A stretch of 59,720 nucleotides of DNA from Pseudomonas typographi (GCF_014694385.1 NZ_JAAOCA010000036.1:1-59720); one strand, 5' to 3'; shown: positions 25,292 through 35,180, counted from the first letter of the stretch. Translations and numbers: made by a program. Notes: generated by a model from the sequence alone, not told the origin.

Positions 25292-25585
25292 ATGCATGTA
25301 GAAGGTTTTTTCGAATGGCTCGGGCAAGCGTTGGGCTCGGTCATCCGTGTCATCGTCGATGCCCTGACCTGGGTATTCAGTGCGCTGGCCAATGCCGGCG
25401 GGAATTTCGTCGAAGGCCTGGCCCGCACCCTGGGCATGGATACGTCGCTGGTCAGTATCATCGCGTTGATCGTCGGGCTGTGTTTACTGTATGCCGCCGT
25501 GCGGGCGTTCATGCGTGCCTCGATCATCGCCGGCATCTTGTGGGCGTTACTGGGGCTATGGCTGCTGAGTTGGATCATTCGCTGA
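25292..25585 (+). CDS. Small membrane protein of unknown function
   Basis: A 97-residue protein with an amphipathic N-terminal half (MHVEGFFEWLGQALGSVIRV) and two hydrophobic helices near the C-terminus (about 54-70 and 75-95) ending in SWIIR. I recall similar small proteins in other Pseudomonas but no assigned function. The ATG at 25292 has a strong AGGAAGG site, so translation is credible. It stands between the prepilin-peptidase-like gene (245 bp upstream, no other feature seen in that gap) and the MATE exporter. Confidence 0.65.
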   Translation: MHVEGFFEWLGQALGSVIRVIVDALTWVFSALANAGGNFVEGLARTLGMDTSLVSIIALIVGLCLLYAAVRAFMRASIIAGILWALLGLWLLSWIIR

Positions 25586-25747
25586 GGGGCGCTGTGTAAG
25601 GGTGCCGCAGGCGGCGCCCAGCATGGGAAGGAGGCTTTTTAAGCCGTTGGGCTTTACACTGGCGTAGCGTTTCGAAAGCTGGCTGCACCCTGGTGTGCGA
25701 ATTTCTGGAACATCCCACTACGTCACTGCCATCACACTGCCCATACC

Positions 25748-27085
25748 ATGCTCTCAGATTGGAAACACCGCCCCACTCATCGCCGTGTCTGGGCCCTGGC
25801 CGGGCCAATGATTTTGTCGAATATTTCCGTGCCTCTGGTGGCGCTGGTCGACAGTGCGGTCATCGGCCACCTGCCCCATGCCCACCAACTGGGTGCAGTG
25901 GCGGTCGGCAGTAGCCTGTTTACCTTGTTGGCCTGGATGATGGGCTTTCTACGCATGGGCTCTACCGGTTTCGCCGCCCAGGCGGCCGGCCGCGGCGATG
26001 GCGCGGGCCTGCGCCAGGTGATGGCCCAAGGGCTATTGCTGGCGGCTGCGCTCGCTTGCGTGTTGGGCGCGCTGGCCGTGCCGTTCAGCGAGTTGGCCCT
26101 ACGCTGGATGAACCCCTCGGCCGAACTTAACGCCAGCACCCTGGCGTTTTTCCATACCCGCTTGCTGGCATTGCCGGCTACCTTGGCCAATTATGCGCTG
26201 GTAGGTTGGTTCCTCGGCACCCAGAATGCCCGCGCGCCATTGTGCGTGATGCTGATCACCAATGCCCTGAACATCGTGCTCAACCTATGGTTCGTACTGG
26301 GCCTTGACCTGGGGGTAGTGGGTTCGGCGCGGGCCTCGGTGATCGCCGAATGGGCGGCGCTCGCGCTGGGCCTGCTGCTGGCCCGGCCGGCGTTGCGGGC
26401 GTACCCGGGGCGGGTGGACTGGGCAGCACTGCGCCGGTGGCATAATTGGCGGCCGCTGCTGGGCGTGAACCGCGATATCTTCCTGCGCACGCTGGTACTG
26501 CAAGGGGTGTTTTTTCTGATCACCGTGCAGGGTGCACGCCTAGGCGACGCCACGGTGGCGGCCAACGCCCTGCTGCTCAATGGCCTGACGCTGATCGCCC
26601 AAGCCCTCGACGGCCTGGCCCATGCGGTCGAGGCGCTGTGTGGCCGTGCCATTGGCGCCCGTGACCGCGACGGGTTGCGCCGCGCCCTGGTGGTCAGCGC
26701 CGGCTGGTCATTGCTGGCCAGCGTTGCCTTTGCGCTCGGCTTCGCACTGGCCGGGGGCTGTTTCATCCGCTTGCAAACCAACATTCCCGCCGTGCTTGAA
26801 GTGGCCGATGCGTACCTGCCGTACCTGGCGTTGCTGCCGCTGGTGGCGGTGTGGAGTTACCTGCTGGACGGGTTGTTCATCGGCGCCACCCGCGCCCGCG
26901 AAATGCGCAATGCCATGCTGGCGACCGCTGTGCTGGCCGCGCCCCTGGCGTGGCTGACCCACGGCCTGGGCAACCACGGGTTATGGGTGAGTTTTCTAGG
27001 TTTCATGGCGCTGCGTGCGCTGACCCTGGCTTGGCTGGGCTGGCGCCTGCAGCAGCGCGGCGCATGGCTGGCGGCGGGCCATTGA
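25748..27085 (+). CDS. MATE-family efflux transporter (DinF type)
   Basis: A 445-residue multidrug and toxin extrusion protein with 12 hydrophobic segments and the two-fold repeat of the family (PMILSNISVPLVALVDSAVIG at TM1, LVLQGVFFLITVQGARLGD at TM7, given as landmarks). It is closest to the DinF branch. Na+- or H+-driven export across the inner membrane is expected; the substrate is unknown. In E. coli dinF follows lexA; no lexA and no clear LexA box are present here. A stem GGCTT/AAGCC at 25633-25645 lies upstream without an obvious role. Confidence 0.88.
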   Translation: MLSDWKHRPTHRRVWALAGPMILSNISVPLVALVDSAVIGHLPHAHQLGAVAVGSSLFTLLAWMMGFLRMGSTGFAAQAAGRGDGAGLRQVMAQGLLLAAALACVLGALAVPFSELALRWMNPSAELNASTLAFFHTRLLALPATLANYALVGWFLGTQNARAPLCVMLITNALNIVLNLWFVLGLDLGVVGSARASVIAEWAALALGLLLARPALRAYPGRVDWAALRRWHNWRPLLGVNRDIFLRTLVLQGVFFLITVQGARLGDATVAANALLLNGLTLIAQALDGLAHAVEALCGRAIGARDRDGLRRALVVSAGWSLLASVAFALGFALAGGCFIRLQTNIPAVLEVADAYLPYLALLPLVAVWSYLLDGLFIGATRAREMRNAMLATAVLAAPLAWLTHGLGNHGLWVSFLGFMALRALTLAWLGWRLQQRGAWLAAGH

Positions 27086-27112
27086 CCCGCCACGCGTGGC
27101 CTGCGCTGTGGT

Positions 27113-29026
27113 TCAGGAAGACAGATATGACGAGCGGGTCAAGCCCAGGCGCAGCGCGTCGAGGTATTGGGTGCGCTCGCGAACACTGATGTTGGCGCTG
27201 GCGACCTTGTCGCGGTAGTGGGTCATCAATTCCTCGGGTGATAAGTGCACATAGCGCAGCATGTCTTCGATGGTGTCGTGGGTTTCGATACCGGCGTGGT
27301 ACACGCTACCGCTAGGGGTTTGGTAGATATTCACCGAGTCGGTATCACCGAACAGGTTGTGCATGTCACCGAGAATTTCCTGGTACGCCCCCACCAGGAA
27401 CACCCCTAGCAGGTAATCCTCGCCCTCGCGCAGCGCATGCACCGGCAGGCTGGTTTCGATGCTTTGCTCGTCGACGTATTGCTTGATCTTGCCGTCGGAG
27501 TCGCAGGTCAAATCCTGCAGCACCGCACGGCGCACCGGTTCTTCATCCAGCCGATGCAGTGGCAGGATCGGCAGCACCTGGCCGATTGCCCAGGTGTCGG
27601 GCAGGCTCTGGAACACTGAAAAGTTGCAGATGTATTTGTCGGCCAGTTTATCGTTGAGCTCGTCGAGAATCACACGGTGCGAGCGCTGGCGGGCCTTGAG
27701 CATGTTATGCAGCTTGCGGCACACGGCGAAATAGCACTGTTCGGCCAATGCCTTCTGCGCCAACGTCACCTTGCCGTCGGCGTACTGCGCGGCAATGTCG
27801 CCGATGTAATGGGTGGCGCGCCAGTAGGTTTCGGTGACCATTTCAGGGTCTATGGGGCCGAGCAGGTCCACCAGCCACTGCAGGGTCGCGGGCAACTCCT
27901 GCAGGCCGTCGAGTTGTGGCACCTCATCGTTGTGTCGCTCCACGTCGGTCACCTGCATCACCAACAGGGCATGGTGGGCGGTGAGCGCGCGGCCGCTTTC
28001 GGAGAAAATATGCGGGTGCGCGATACCCTGCGCATCGCAGAACTCCTTGAGCATGCCCACCACCACGCCGGCGTAATCTTCCATGTCGTAATTGATGGAG
28101 CTGGCATTGCGCGAATGGGTGCCGTCGTAATCGACGCCAAGGCCACCGCCCACATCGATGTGATCGACCGGCAGGCCAAGGGCGCGCAGTTCGCCGTAGT
28201 ACCGTATCGCTTCCCTGAAGCCCTGCTGGTAGTCGGCAAGGTTGGCAATCTGCGAGCCCATGTGAAAATGCAGCAGGCGGATGCCTTGGTCCAGTTCAGC
28301 GGCGCGGAACCGCTCCACCACCGAAATCAATTGGGCCGCGGACAAGCCGAATTTGGATTTCTCACCGCCGGTGTCGGCCCATTTGCTCGACGCCAACGAC
28401 GACAACCGAACCCGCAGCCCCACCTGCGGTTTAACCTTCAGCTCGGCCGCCTCTTCGATCACCAGGGCCACTTCAGACTCTTTTTCGATCACGATGAAGA
28501 CGTTGTGGCCAAGCTTTTGCCCAATCAGCGCCAGGCGGATGAATTCGCGGTCTTTGTAACCGTTGCAGACGATAGTGCCGCCTTTCGGGGCCAAGGCCAG
28601 CACGGCCAGCAACTCTGGCTTGGAACCGGCTTCCAGGCCAATGGACACGTTCTGGGTGGCGATGATGTTTTCGACCACCGCCTCCTGTTGGTTCACCTTG
28701 ATCGGGTATAGCGCAGTGTAGTGGCTTTGGTATTCGAGCCGGGCGATACTGGCGTCGAACGCACCGGTCAGTGCACGCACCCGGTGCTGGAGAATATCCG
28801 GAAAGCGCACCAACAGCGGCAACGACAAACCACTTTTACGCAGGTCTTCTACTTGCTCGAACAGGTCGATGGCCGGGCTTTCAGGGCCATTGGGGCGTAC
28901 CTCGACGCGGCCGGCCTCATTGATCGCGAAATAACCCGCGCCCCAATGTCGGATCCCGTACATTCCGCGGCTGTCGGCCACGGTCCATTGGCTGCCATCG
29001 TCTTTGCGTGTGCGTCGAACGGACAT
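27113..29026 (-). CDS. speA: Biosynthetic arginine decarboxylase
   Basis: A 637-residue PLP enzyme of the Orn/DAP/Arg decarboxylase group 2 family that converts arginine to agmatine, the first step of the agmatine route to putrescine. The PLP lysine is Lys110 in ALYPIKVNQ; HFHMGSQI and the DVGGGLGVDYDGT segment are in the barrel. Length and N-terminus (MSVRRTRKDDGSQWT) match Pseudomonas SpeA. The ATG at 29026 was chosen over an open frame reaching 29116. The gene follows sui1 by 102 bp, the conserved Pseudomonas order. Confidence 0.95.
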   Translation of the reverse strand: MSVRRTRKDDGSQWTVADSRGMYGIRHWGAGYFAINEAGRVEVRPNGPESPAIDLFEQVEDLRKSGLSLPLLVRFPDILQHRVRALTGAFDASIARLEYQSHYTALYPIKVNQQEAVVENIIATQNVSIGLEAGSKPELLAVLALAPKGGTIVCNGYKDREFIRLALIGQKLGHNVFIVIEKESEVALVIEEAAELKVKPQVGLRVRLSSLASSKWADTGGEKSKFGLSAAQLISVVERFRAAELDQGIRLLHFHMGSQIANLADYQQGFREAIRYYGELRALGLPVDHIDVGGGLGVDYDGTHSRNASSINYDMEDYAGVVVGMLKEFCDAQGIAHPHIFSESGRALTAHHALLVMQVTDVERHNDEVPQLDGLQELPATLQWLVDLLGPIDPEMVTETYWRATHYIGDIAAQYADGKVTLAQKALAEQCYFAVCRKLHNMLKARQRSHRVILDELNDKLADKYICNFSVFQSLPDTWAIGQVLPILPLHRLDEEPVRRAVLQDLTCDSDGKIKQYVDEQSIETSLPVHALREGEDYLLGVFLVGAYQEILGDMHNLFGDTDSVNIYQTPSGSVYHAGIETHDTIEDMLRYVHLSPEELMTHYRDKVASANISVRERTQYLDALRLGLTRSSYLSS

Positions 29027-29128
29027 CGAAGCCCCCTGTGGTGAGGTGCAAAGGCGCGCCAAGGCAGGCCCCTGCGACAAAATCGGGAAAGGTATGCAGT
29101 GCCGCGGTGCGGGCACCCCGTTTAGCGT

Positions 29129-29506
29129 TCAGCCGCCGGCCTTCTTGGCCTGAAGGCCCTGCTTGCGCAACTCGCCCAGCAGCAGGTCGACGTGATCGCC
29201 CTGGATCTCGATCACCCCATCCTTGAGCGCGCCACCGGTACCGCAACGGCGCTTGAGGCTGCTGGCCAATTCTTTGAGTTGGTCGGGGGGCAACGGTACG
29301 CCGCTGACGGTGGTGACGGTTTTGCCACCACGCCCTTTGGTTTCTCGGCGTACCCGGCAAATGCCGTCGCCTTCGGCTACCACGGCTTGCCCACACAGGC
29401 ATTCACCCACCGGTTTGCCACAGCCGGGGCAAAGCCTTCCTGCGTCGGTGGAATACACGAGGCCGCCGAGGGCGGCGAGGGAGGAGGCTTTTTTGGCCAC
29501 GGGCAT
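29129..29506 (-). CDS. yciH: SUI1/eIF1-like translation factor (YciH)
   Basis: A 125-residue protein with a short N-terminal zinc-ribbon-like part (CPGCGKPVGECLCG, four Cys) and the SUI1 domain (residues about 50-120; KGRGGKTVTTVSGV and GTGGALKDGVIEIQGDHV). YciH is the bacterial counterpart of eIF1 and can influence initiation fidelity on leaderless or structured mRNAs. The ATG at 29506 gives the expected start MPVAKK. It lies upstream of speA on the same strand, an arrangement conserved in Pseudomonas. Confidence 0.9.
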   Translation of the reverse strand: MPVAKKASSLAALGGLVYSTDAGRLCPGCGKPVGECLCGQAVVAEGDGICRVRRETKGRGGKTVTTVSGVPLPPDQLKELASSLKRRCGTGGALKDGVIEIQGDHVDLLLGELRKQGLQAKKAGG

Positions 29507-29561
29507 CCTCAAGGTTCGGCACGGTAAAGGTGGCGCAGTGTAACGGCAAACCGGGCCAGTG

Positions 29562-30122
29562 CTAAGTACACAAACGCGGCATTTTGCCGGGGTTATGCGA
29601 CAGGTAACGGCGCAGTGCTTCGACCGAGTCGGGGCACCAAGGTTCGCGCCCGGCGCGGGCCAGCACGTCGGTGGGCGGCACGAAGCAGGCCTCGCTGATT
29701 TCCTCTGCCTGCAGGTGCAAGGGGCCATCCCACACCGCAGAAAACACCGCGCACCACAAGCGGTTGCCCGGTTGGTCGAAGAAAAACACCCCATGCTCGG
29801 CCAGGGGCACACCGCTCACGCCCAGTTCTTCTTCCAGTTCCCGAGCCGCCGAATCCACGTAGCGCTCATCGGCTAGGACCATGCCGCCGGCGGCAGCGTC
29901 CCAAAAGCCGGGGTACACCGCCTTGCTCAGGGTGCGCCGGTGCACGCACAGCCGGCCGGCGGAATCGAACAACAAAATGAACGTACCCCGGCCAATCAGC
30001 CCGCGTTCGCGCAACTCGGCCCTGGGCAAGGCGCCAAGCGATTGGTCGTGTTCATCGACCCAGGCAATGGTTTCAGCATCGGAGGCCGCGCGGTGCGCGG
30101 CCTCCCGGGCGCTATAGTCCAT
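29562..30122 (-). CDS. NUDIX hydrolase (YfcD-like)
   Basis: A 186-residue NUDIX hydrolase. The Nudix box is complete: GGMVLADE, RYVDSAA, then RELEEELGV (about residues 79-102). An N-terminal segment WVDEHDQSLGALPR and a C-terminal PDSVEALRRYL match the YfcD/IPP-isomerase-like group. The substrate is not known. It begins 3 bp after the DUF2333 gene ends and precedes sui1 by 55 bp, all on the minus strand, so a DUF2333-nudix-sui1-speA transcription unit is likely. Confidence 0.9.
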   Translation of the reverse strand: MDYSAREAAHRAASDAETIAWVDEHDQSLGALPRAELRERGLIGRGTFILLFDSAGRLCVHRRTLSKAVYPGFWDAAAGGMVLADERYVDSAARELEEELGVSGVPLAEHGVFFFDQPGNRLWCAVFSAVWDGPLHLQAEEISEACFVPPTDVLARAGREPWCPDSVEALRRYLSHNPGKMPRLCT

Positions 30123-30125
30123 GGG

Positions 30126-31202
30126 TTAGCCCTGCGAGAGCAATTGGCGCAGGTCGAGCACCGCGGCGTTGGCGCGCGACAGGTAGTTGGCCATCACCAA
30201 CGAATGGTTGGCGAAAATACCGTAGCCACTGCCGTTAAGTACCATCGGGCTCCACAAGGGCTCTTGCGCGGTTTCCAGTTCACGGATGATCTGGCGCACG
30301 CTCAACGCGGCGTTCTTCTTGGCCAGCACGTCGGCGAAGTCCACCTCGACCGCGCGCAGCAGCAGCGACAGGGCCCACGCTTGGCCGCGGGCCTCATAGA
30401 ACACGTTGTCGATCTTCAGCCACGGGGTTTCTTCGTACTCTTCATCGAGCTGCGCCACCTGCCCCGGCACCACGGTGTCGGTTTTCGAGGTGGCGTTGAG
30501 CTTGACCCGCCCAACGCTCGCCGACAGGCGCTGCGACAATGAGCCAAGGCGGGTGGATACATCGCCCAGCCAGTTGTTGAGGTTGTCGGCGCGGGCATAG
30601 AAGAACGCGCCCTTCTGCTCAGGCGAAGCCAAGCGCTTTTCGTAGTTATCGAGCAGGTTGATACCGTGCTGGAACTCCGACTCGCTGGAGGGGAATATCC
30701 AGCTCCGGTTATCGAAGTTGAACCGCGGCTCGGCCTGGGCCAAGTCGCTGTCTTCGGCCGATTGCGATTGCGAGCGGGCGAAGTCCTTACGCAATGCGCG
30801 GCTCATGTCGCGCACCTGAACCAGCACGCCGTATTCCCAACTGGGCATGTTGTCGAGCCACAGGCCCGGCGGGAAGCGATCGTTGGAGAGGTAGCCACCC
30901 GGCTTGGTCAACAGGGTGGTGGCCACGGCCTTGAGGGTTTCGACGGTGGTATAACCCGCCACCATCTGGCGGCCGTCCCGCTGCGCAGCGGCCTGGGCAT
31001 TCTGCTGCACTTGGAACAGGCTCGGCTCGCGGCTCCAGTAAATCCCCAATATGATTGCCACCAGTAGGTATAGGCCCACCACACCGATCGCCGCCCGGCT
31101 GAGCAACCGCGTTGTAACGTGGCCATCCGGGGCTTTCCCGGCGGTACTCTCGCGGGGCTGGGCGGTGTCGCCGGTGCCTGTGCGTTTTTTCCAATCCAGC
31201 AT
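30126..31202 (-). CDS. DUF2333 family inner-membrane protein
   Basis: A 358-residue protein with one N-terminal transmembrane helix (about residues 40-60, AAIGVVGLYLLVAIILGIYW) and a long soluble, probably periplasmic part matching DUF2333 (YTTVETLKAVATTLLTKPGGYLSND by position about 84-108). No function is known. The ATG at 31202 has AAGGA at good distance and gives MLDWKKRTG; an upstream in-frame ATG exists at 31223. First gene of the likely nudix-sui1-speA unit and divergent from gcbA. Confidence 0.82.
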   Translation of the reverse strand: MLDWKKRTGTGDTAQPRESTAGKAPDGHVTTRLLSRAAIGVVGLYLLVAIILGIYWSREPSLFQVQQNAQAAAQRDGRQMVAGYTTVETLKAVATTLLTKPGGYLSNDRFPPGLWLDNMPSWEYGVLVQVRDMSRALRKDFARSQSQSAEDSDLAQAEPRFNFDNRSWIFPSSESEFQHGINLLDNYEKRLASPEQKGAFFYARADNLNNWLGDVSTRLGSLSQRLSASVGRVKLNATSKTDTVVPGQVAQLDEEYEETPWLKIDNVFYEARGQAWALSLLLRAVEVDFADVLAKKNAALSVRQIIRELETAQEPLWSPMVLNGSGYGIFANHSLVMANYLSRANAAVLDLRQLLSQG

Positions 31203-31584
31203 GGCAGGGTCCTTGTACAGGTGCATTTCAACAGGGTTCGACCGCAGCACCGCTGCAAGTTGCATACGGCCAACGCCGCTGCGCACTATAAAGCATCGTT
31301 ACCTCGGGTGTTGTGCCGGAAACGACCTAGTGCGGTGTTGCTGCACCCTTTCGCCGGTGTCTTTATGCAGCCGGCGTGCGTTCCCGTCTTGGCCATAGCC
31401 CTGCTATGGCTCGTCACGGCGCCTTGCCCAACGGCCATATTCACACGTCAATGCGTCCGCGCAATTGTGAAACACTCCACCCGCTTGCTCAGCGAATGTG
31501 AAGAAACATGACGTATGACACGCTACTGACGGCCCACGGCTGATAGCATAGAGCCACTACTCTAGGCGTTATCGGCCGTTGCCC
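31203..31584. other. 382-bp divergent intergenic region
   Basis: The space between DUF2333 and gcbA holds a perfect 8-bp hairpin (GCCATAGC, CCT, GCTATGGC; 31392-31410). Promoters for both genes should lie here, but I cannot assign elements with confidence. An open frame crosses the region without a good start and looks non-coding. Confidence 0.5.
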
Positions 31585-33195
31585 ATGACTGTACTTCCCG
31601 ACAGCACCCATGCCCGGCTGCACCGGCATTTTGCGCAACGCATCGCCCACCAGGCGCGTGAGTTGCTGGCGATCTGGCAACGCCTTCGGGAACATCCCTG
31701 GGGGGCGGCAGAGCATGCCGCGCTGGAGAGCGCCAACCAGCGCCTGGCGCGCAGCGCCGAGCGCCTGGAGCAGGTCGAATACCTGCTACTGGCCATGGCA
31801 CTGGCGCAAACGCTGCAATGCGCCCGCCAGGAAACCAGCCCCAATGCCGACATCGTGGCCGAACTCGACCGCCTGATGCATAAGCTCTCGCGCAGCGCCT
31901 TGCGCCATGACGATGTATTGGCCAACACGCCCCTACCGCTGAGCCCGGCGCCGGTGTATCTGTTACTCAAGAACGCTGCCCAAGCCGAGCAGTTGGCCGA
32001 CCAGCTTGAAACCTTTGGTGTGGCGGCGATCGCCTTGGGCAGCTATGCCAGTGCCCAGGCAGCCTTGCACACCCAACCGCCCTCGGCGCTGCTGGTGGAT
32101 GTGGACTTCCAGGGCAACCTGGAGGGCTTGGCGGTGGCACAGCGCCTGATTGAGCAACTGCCCGTCGCCGCCCCGCTGCTGTTCTACCGTTTCGAAGAAG
32201 CCGATACCGCCACGCGGCTGGCCGCCGTGCGCGTTGGCGGCCGGGCGTTCATCAATGCCGCATTGGAGGCGCCGCGGCTGCTCGAAACCCTCGAAAGCCT
32301 CGCCCAAGTGGCTCGCTATGCACCGTACCGAGTATTGGTGATAGACGACTCGCCAGCCCAAGCCCGGCACACCGCACGCATGCTCGGCAATGCCGGTATC
32401 CTGGCCCGGCCGCTAAGCGACCCGATGCGCACGTTTGCCGAAATCGCCGAGTTCCAACCGGACCTGCTCTTGCTGGACCTCTACATGCCCCATTGCAGCG
32501 GGCCGGAGCTGGCCCGGGTAATTCGCCAGAACGAACGCTACATGGGCCTGCCGATTATTTACCTCTCGGCCGAGCAAGACCTGGACAAACAACTGGACGC
32601 ATTGACCGACGGGGGCGACGACTTCCTGGTCAAGCCCGTGCGCTCCCGGCAGTTGATCACCACCGTGCGCAACCGCGCCGAACGCGCACGCCAGCTTGGC
32701 GCGCGAATGGTTCGCGACAGCCTGACCGGGTTGTTCAACCACACCTACATCCTGCAACAACTCGACGACTGCATCACCCGGGCCCAGCGCGACGGCCAGC
32801 CGCTGTGTTTTGCCATGCTCGACATCGACCACTTCAAGAAGGTCAACGACACCCACGGCCACCCCATGGGTGACCGGGTGATCAAAAGCCTGGCGCTATT
32901 TCTGGGCCAACGCCTGCGCAAAACCGATTTCATCGGCCGCTACGGCGGCGAGGAATTCGCCATTGTAATGCCGGCCACGGAATTGGCCGCCGCCAGCGAG
33001 GTGCTGGACGACATCCGCCAGCGCTTCGCGGGCATTCTCTACCCCGCCGCGCCACAAGACCTGCGCTGCACATTCAGCGCGGGCGTGGTGCAAATGAGCG
33101 AAAAAACCGACAGCCTGGTGCTCGCCGCACTGGCTGACGACGCCCTTTACCGCGCCAAGGCCCAAGGGCGCAACTGCGTGGTGGCTGCGGGTTGA
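31585..33195 (+). CDS. gcbA: Diguanylate cyclase with pseudo-receiver and receiver domains
   Basis: A 536-residue cyclic-di-GMP synthase, homologous to GcbA, which promotes attachment and controls flagellar motility in Pseudomonas. Order: helical N-terminus (1-115), degenerate receiver (about 120-235, lacking the usual acidic pair and Lys), true receiver (about 245-360, LVIDDS, phosphorylatable Asp298, LVKPV) and GGDEF domain (about 370-536). The active site is GGEEF at 454-458, and an inhibitory I-site RKTD (Arg445, Asp448) sits five residues before it, so feedback inhibition is expected. The ATG at 31585 lacks a good ribosome site. No kinase gene is adjacent. Confidence 0.9.
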   Translation: MTVLPDSTHARLHRHFAQRIAHQARELLAIWQRLREHPWGAAEHAALESANQRLARSAERLEQVEYLLLAMALAQTLQCARQETSPNADIVAELDRLMHKLSRSALRHDDVLANTPLPLSPAPVYLLLKNAAQAEQLADQLETFGVAAIALGSYASAQAALHTQPPSALLVDVDFQGNLEGLAVAQRLIEQLPVAAPLLFYRFEEADTATRLAAVRVGGRAFINAALEAPRLLETLESLAQVARYAPYRVLVIDDSPAQARHTARMLGNAGILARPLSDPMRTFAEIAEFQPDLLLLDLYMPHCSGPELARVIRQNERYMGLPIIYLSAEQDLDKQLDALTDGGDDFLVKPVRSRQLITTVRNRAERARQLGARMVRDSLTGLFNHTYILQQLDDCITRAQRDGQPLCFAMLDIDHFKKVNDTHGHPMGDRVIKSLALFLGQRLRKTDFIGRYGGEEFAIVMPATELAAASEVLDDIRQRFAGILYPAAPQDLRCTFSAGVVQMSEKTDSLVLAALADDALYRAKAQGRNCVVAAG

Positions 33196-33278
33196 CGCTG
33201 GTAGGCCGAACGATCCTTAATCGGCACTTATAGAAGCGGCCGCTATGATGCGGCGGTTCTTCAGCAACAGAGAGTGCC

Positions 33279-35093
33279 ATGCGCCGTTCAATCGTTCTTT
33301 TACTGCTATGCCTGGCGCTGCCTGCCAGCGCCGACCTGCTCGGCAACCGCCCCAGCATTGGCCTGGGCGCCCCGCTGGACAACAGCAGTTCATTTCTGCC
33401 GGTCGAACGGGCCTTCGAGGTCAGCCAGGCCGACAGCGACCCCGGCACTATCAAAGTGCGCTTCGTCGCCGCCGATGGCTATTACCTGTACCGCCACCGC
33501 TTTCAGTTCCACACCGAGCCGGCCGATATCGGCTTGGGCCCGGCGCAACTACCGGCCGGCGAAGCTAAGCACGATGAATATTTCGGCGATGTAGAGGTTT
33601 ACCACAACATCGTCGACGTGACCTTGCCGCGCCCCGCCACAGCGGGCGCGGCCTTCACCCTGGTGGTGGGCTACCAAGGCTGCGCCGACAAGGGCCTGTG
33701 CTACCCGCCGCAAACCATGCGGCTGAGCATTGCAGCGGTAGCCGATGGCAGCAACGCGCCGCCGGCTGCCGACAGCAGCGCAACCGCCAACGGCCGCGCT
33801 ATAGCGCCACCGGCGTGGCGCTGGCAAGACCTGGCTCTGTTCCTGCTCGCCGGTTTGGGCCTGACCTTCACCCCCTGCGTGCTGCCGATGCTGCCCATAT
33901 TGTCGGGGGTGGTGCTGCGCGGCAAGGTTGGCGGCTGGCGGGGGTTTGCGCTGTCGTTGGCCTATGTGTTGCCCATGGCCGTGTGCTTTGCCGTGCTGGG
34001 GGCCCTGATGGGGATGTTCGGTGCGGGCATGAACCTACAGGCACGGTTGCAATCGCCCTGGGTATTGGTGCCGTTCTCGCTGTTTTTCGTGGTGTTTGCC
34101 CTTGCCATGTTCGGTGCGTTCGAACTGCGCCTGCCGCGTGTGATCGGTGATCGCCTTCATGCCATCGCCCACCGCACCGAGGGCGGTTCCCTGCTGGGCG
34201 CCGCCGTACTGGGCGTGCTCTCGAGCCTGTTGGTTTCCCCCTGCGTGTCGGCCCCATTGGCCGGCGCGCTGCTTTACATCAGCGCCAGCGGCGATGCCGT
34301 GGGCGGCGGCCTGAAACTGCTCGCGCTGGGCCTTGGCATGGGCGCCCCTCTGCTGCTGGTGGGTACCGGCGGCGCCGCGCTATTGCCCAAGGCCGGCGCC
34401 TGGATGAACACGGTGAAGCACGCCATCGGGGTGATGCTGTTAGGCGTTGCGATCGCCCTGCTGGCGAGGGTCGTGCCCGGGCCTGTGGCCTTGTTGCTGG
34501 CGGGCGCCTTGGGCGTGGGCACCGGTGTATTCCTCGGTGCGCTGGAGTTCTCTGCCAAGCCCACGCGCCAACGCCTGGCACAAGTGCTTGGCCTGCTGCT
34601 GCTGTGTTACGGCCTGGCCTGCTGGGTAGGCGCGCTACAGGGCAACGGTAACCCCTTGCAGCCGTTGGCCAGCCTCGGCCAACGCACGGGGCCCCCCGCG
34701 CAAGCCCAAGCCGAGGGGGGGCAAGCCTGGCGAACCGTCACGTCCAGCGCCGAGCTCGATGCAGCCGTGGCCGCTGCCGCCCAGGCAGGCAAACCGCTGG
34801 TGCTCGACTGGTATGCCGACTGGTGCATCAGTTGCAAAGTGATCGAGCATGAAGTGCTGCCCGCGCCTGAGGTGGTGAACAAGCTTGCCCCCTACGAGCG
34901 TATTCGCTTCGACATGACCGCCAGCAACGACGACCAACGCCAACTACTGGACCGCTACAGGCTATTCGGGCCGCCAGCGATATTGTTTTTCAATGCTCAA
35001 GGCAGCGAAGTGGCTGTTGCCCGGGTAGTAGGCGAAACGACCGCGGCGGATTTCGCCGCCATCATTCCGGATGCGGGGCCAGCGCAACCATAG
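33279..35093 (+). CDS. dsbD: Thiol:disulfide interchange protein
   Basis: A 604-residue three-part electron carrier: signal peptide and periplasmic alpha domain with Cys135 and Cys141 (GCADKGLC), eight-TM beta domain with Cys200 (FTPCVLP) and Cys322 (SPCVSAP), and periplasmic thioredoxin-like gamma domain with Cys516-x2-Cys519 (CISCK). All six redox cysteines are present. It passes reducing power from cytosolic thioredoxin to periplasmic disulfide isomerases and to cytochrome c maturation. It begins 83 bp after gcbA. The usual downstream neighbour aroQ is missing. Confidence 0.94.
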   Translation: MRRSIVLLLLCLALPASADLLGNRPSIGLGAPLDNSSSFLPVERAFEVSQADSDPGTIKVRFVAADGYYLYRHRFQFHTEPADIGLGPAQLPAGEAKHDEYFGDVEVYHNIVDVTLPRPATAGAAFTLVVGYQGCADKGLCYPPQTMRLSIAAVADGSNAPPAADSSATANGRAIAPPAWRWQDLALFLLAGLGLTFTPCVLPMLPILSGVVLRGKVGGWRGFALSLAYVLPMAVCFAVLGALMGMFGAGMNLQARLQSPWVLVPFSLFFVVFALAMFGAFELRLPRVIGDRLHAIAHRTEGGSLLGAAVLGVLSSLLVSPCVSAPLAGALLYISASGDAVGGGLKLLALGLGMGAPLLLVGTGGAALLPKAGAWMNTVKHAIGVMLLGVAIALLARVVPGPVALLLAGALGVGTGVFLGALEFSAKPTRQRLAQVLGLLLLCYGLACWVGALQGNGNPLQPLASLGQRTGPPAQAQAEGGQAWRTVTSSAELDAAVAAAAQAGKPLVLDWYADWCISCKVIEHEVLPAPEVVNKLAPYERIRFDMTASNDDQRQLLDRYRLFGPPAILFFNAQGSEVAVARVVGETTAADFAAIIPDAGPAQP

Positions 35094-35150
35094 GTAGCTT
35101 GAGGCTGCCAGGGCACAGTTTCGTTAATCATGCCGGCTACTGCGGCAAAC

Positions 35151-35180
35151 TGGACATCACCTAGCGTTTTCCGGCATAGT
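35151..35180 (+). promoter_or_regulatory. Probable sigma-70 promoter upstream of accB
   Basis: TGGACA (35151-35156) and CATAGT (35175-35180) with an 18-bp spacer. Transcription would start near 35187, giving accB a leader of about 290 nt. It is followed by an AAAGG ribosome site and the 28-codon ORF. Confidence 0.55.

Noticed and set aside
25586..25747. A LexA box ahead of the DinF-type MATE gene
   Set aside because: No CTGT-N8-ACAG pattern is present, and lexA is not adjacent.
27677..28711. A 344-codon plus-strand frame within speA
   Set aside because: Antisense shadow of a certain gene, with no family resemblance.
31119..31511. A small gene in the gcbA-DUF2333 gap
   Set aside because: The open frame overlaps the DUF2333 start, lacks a ribosome site and has no protein-like pattern.
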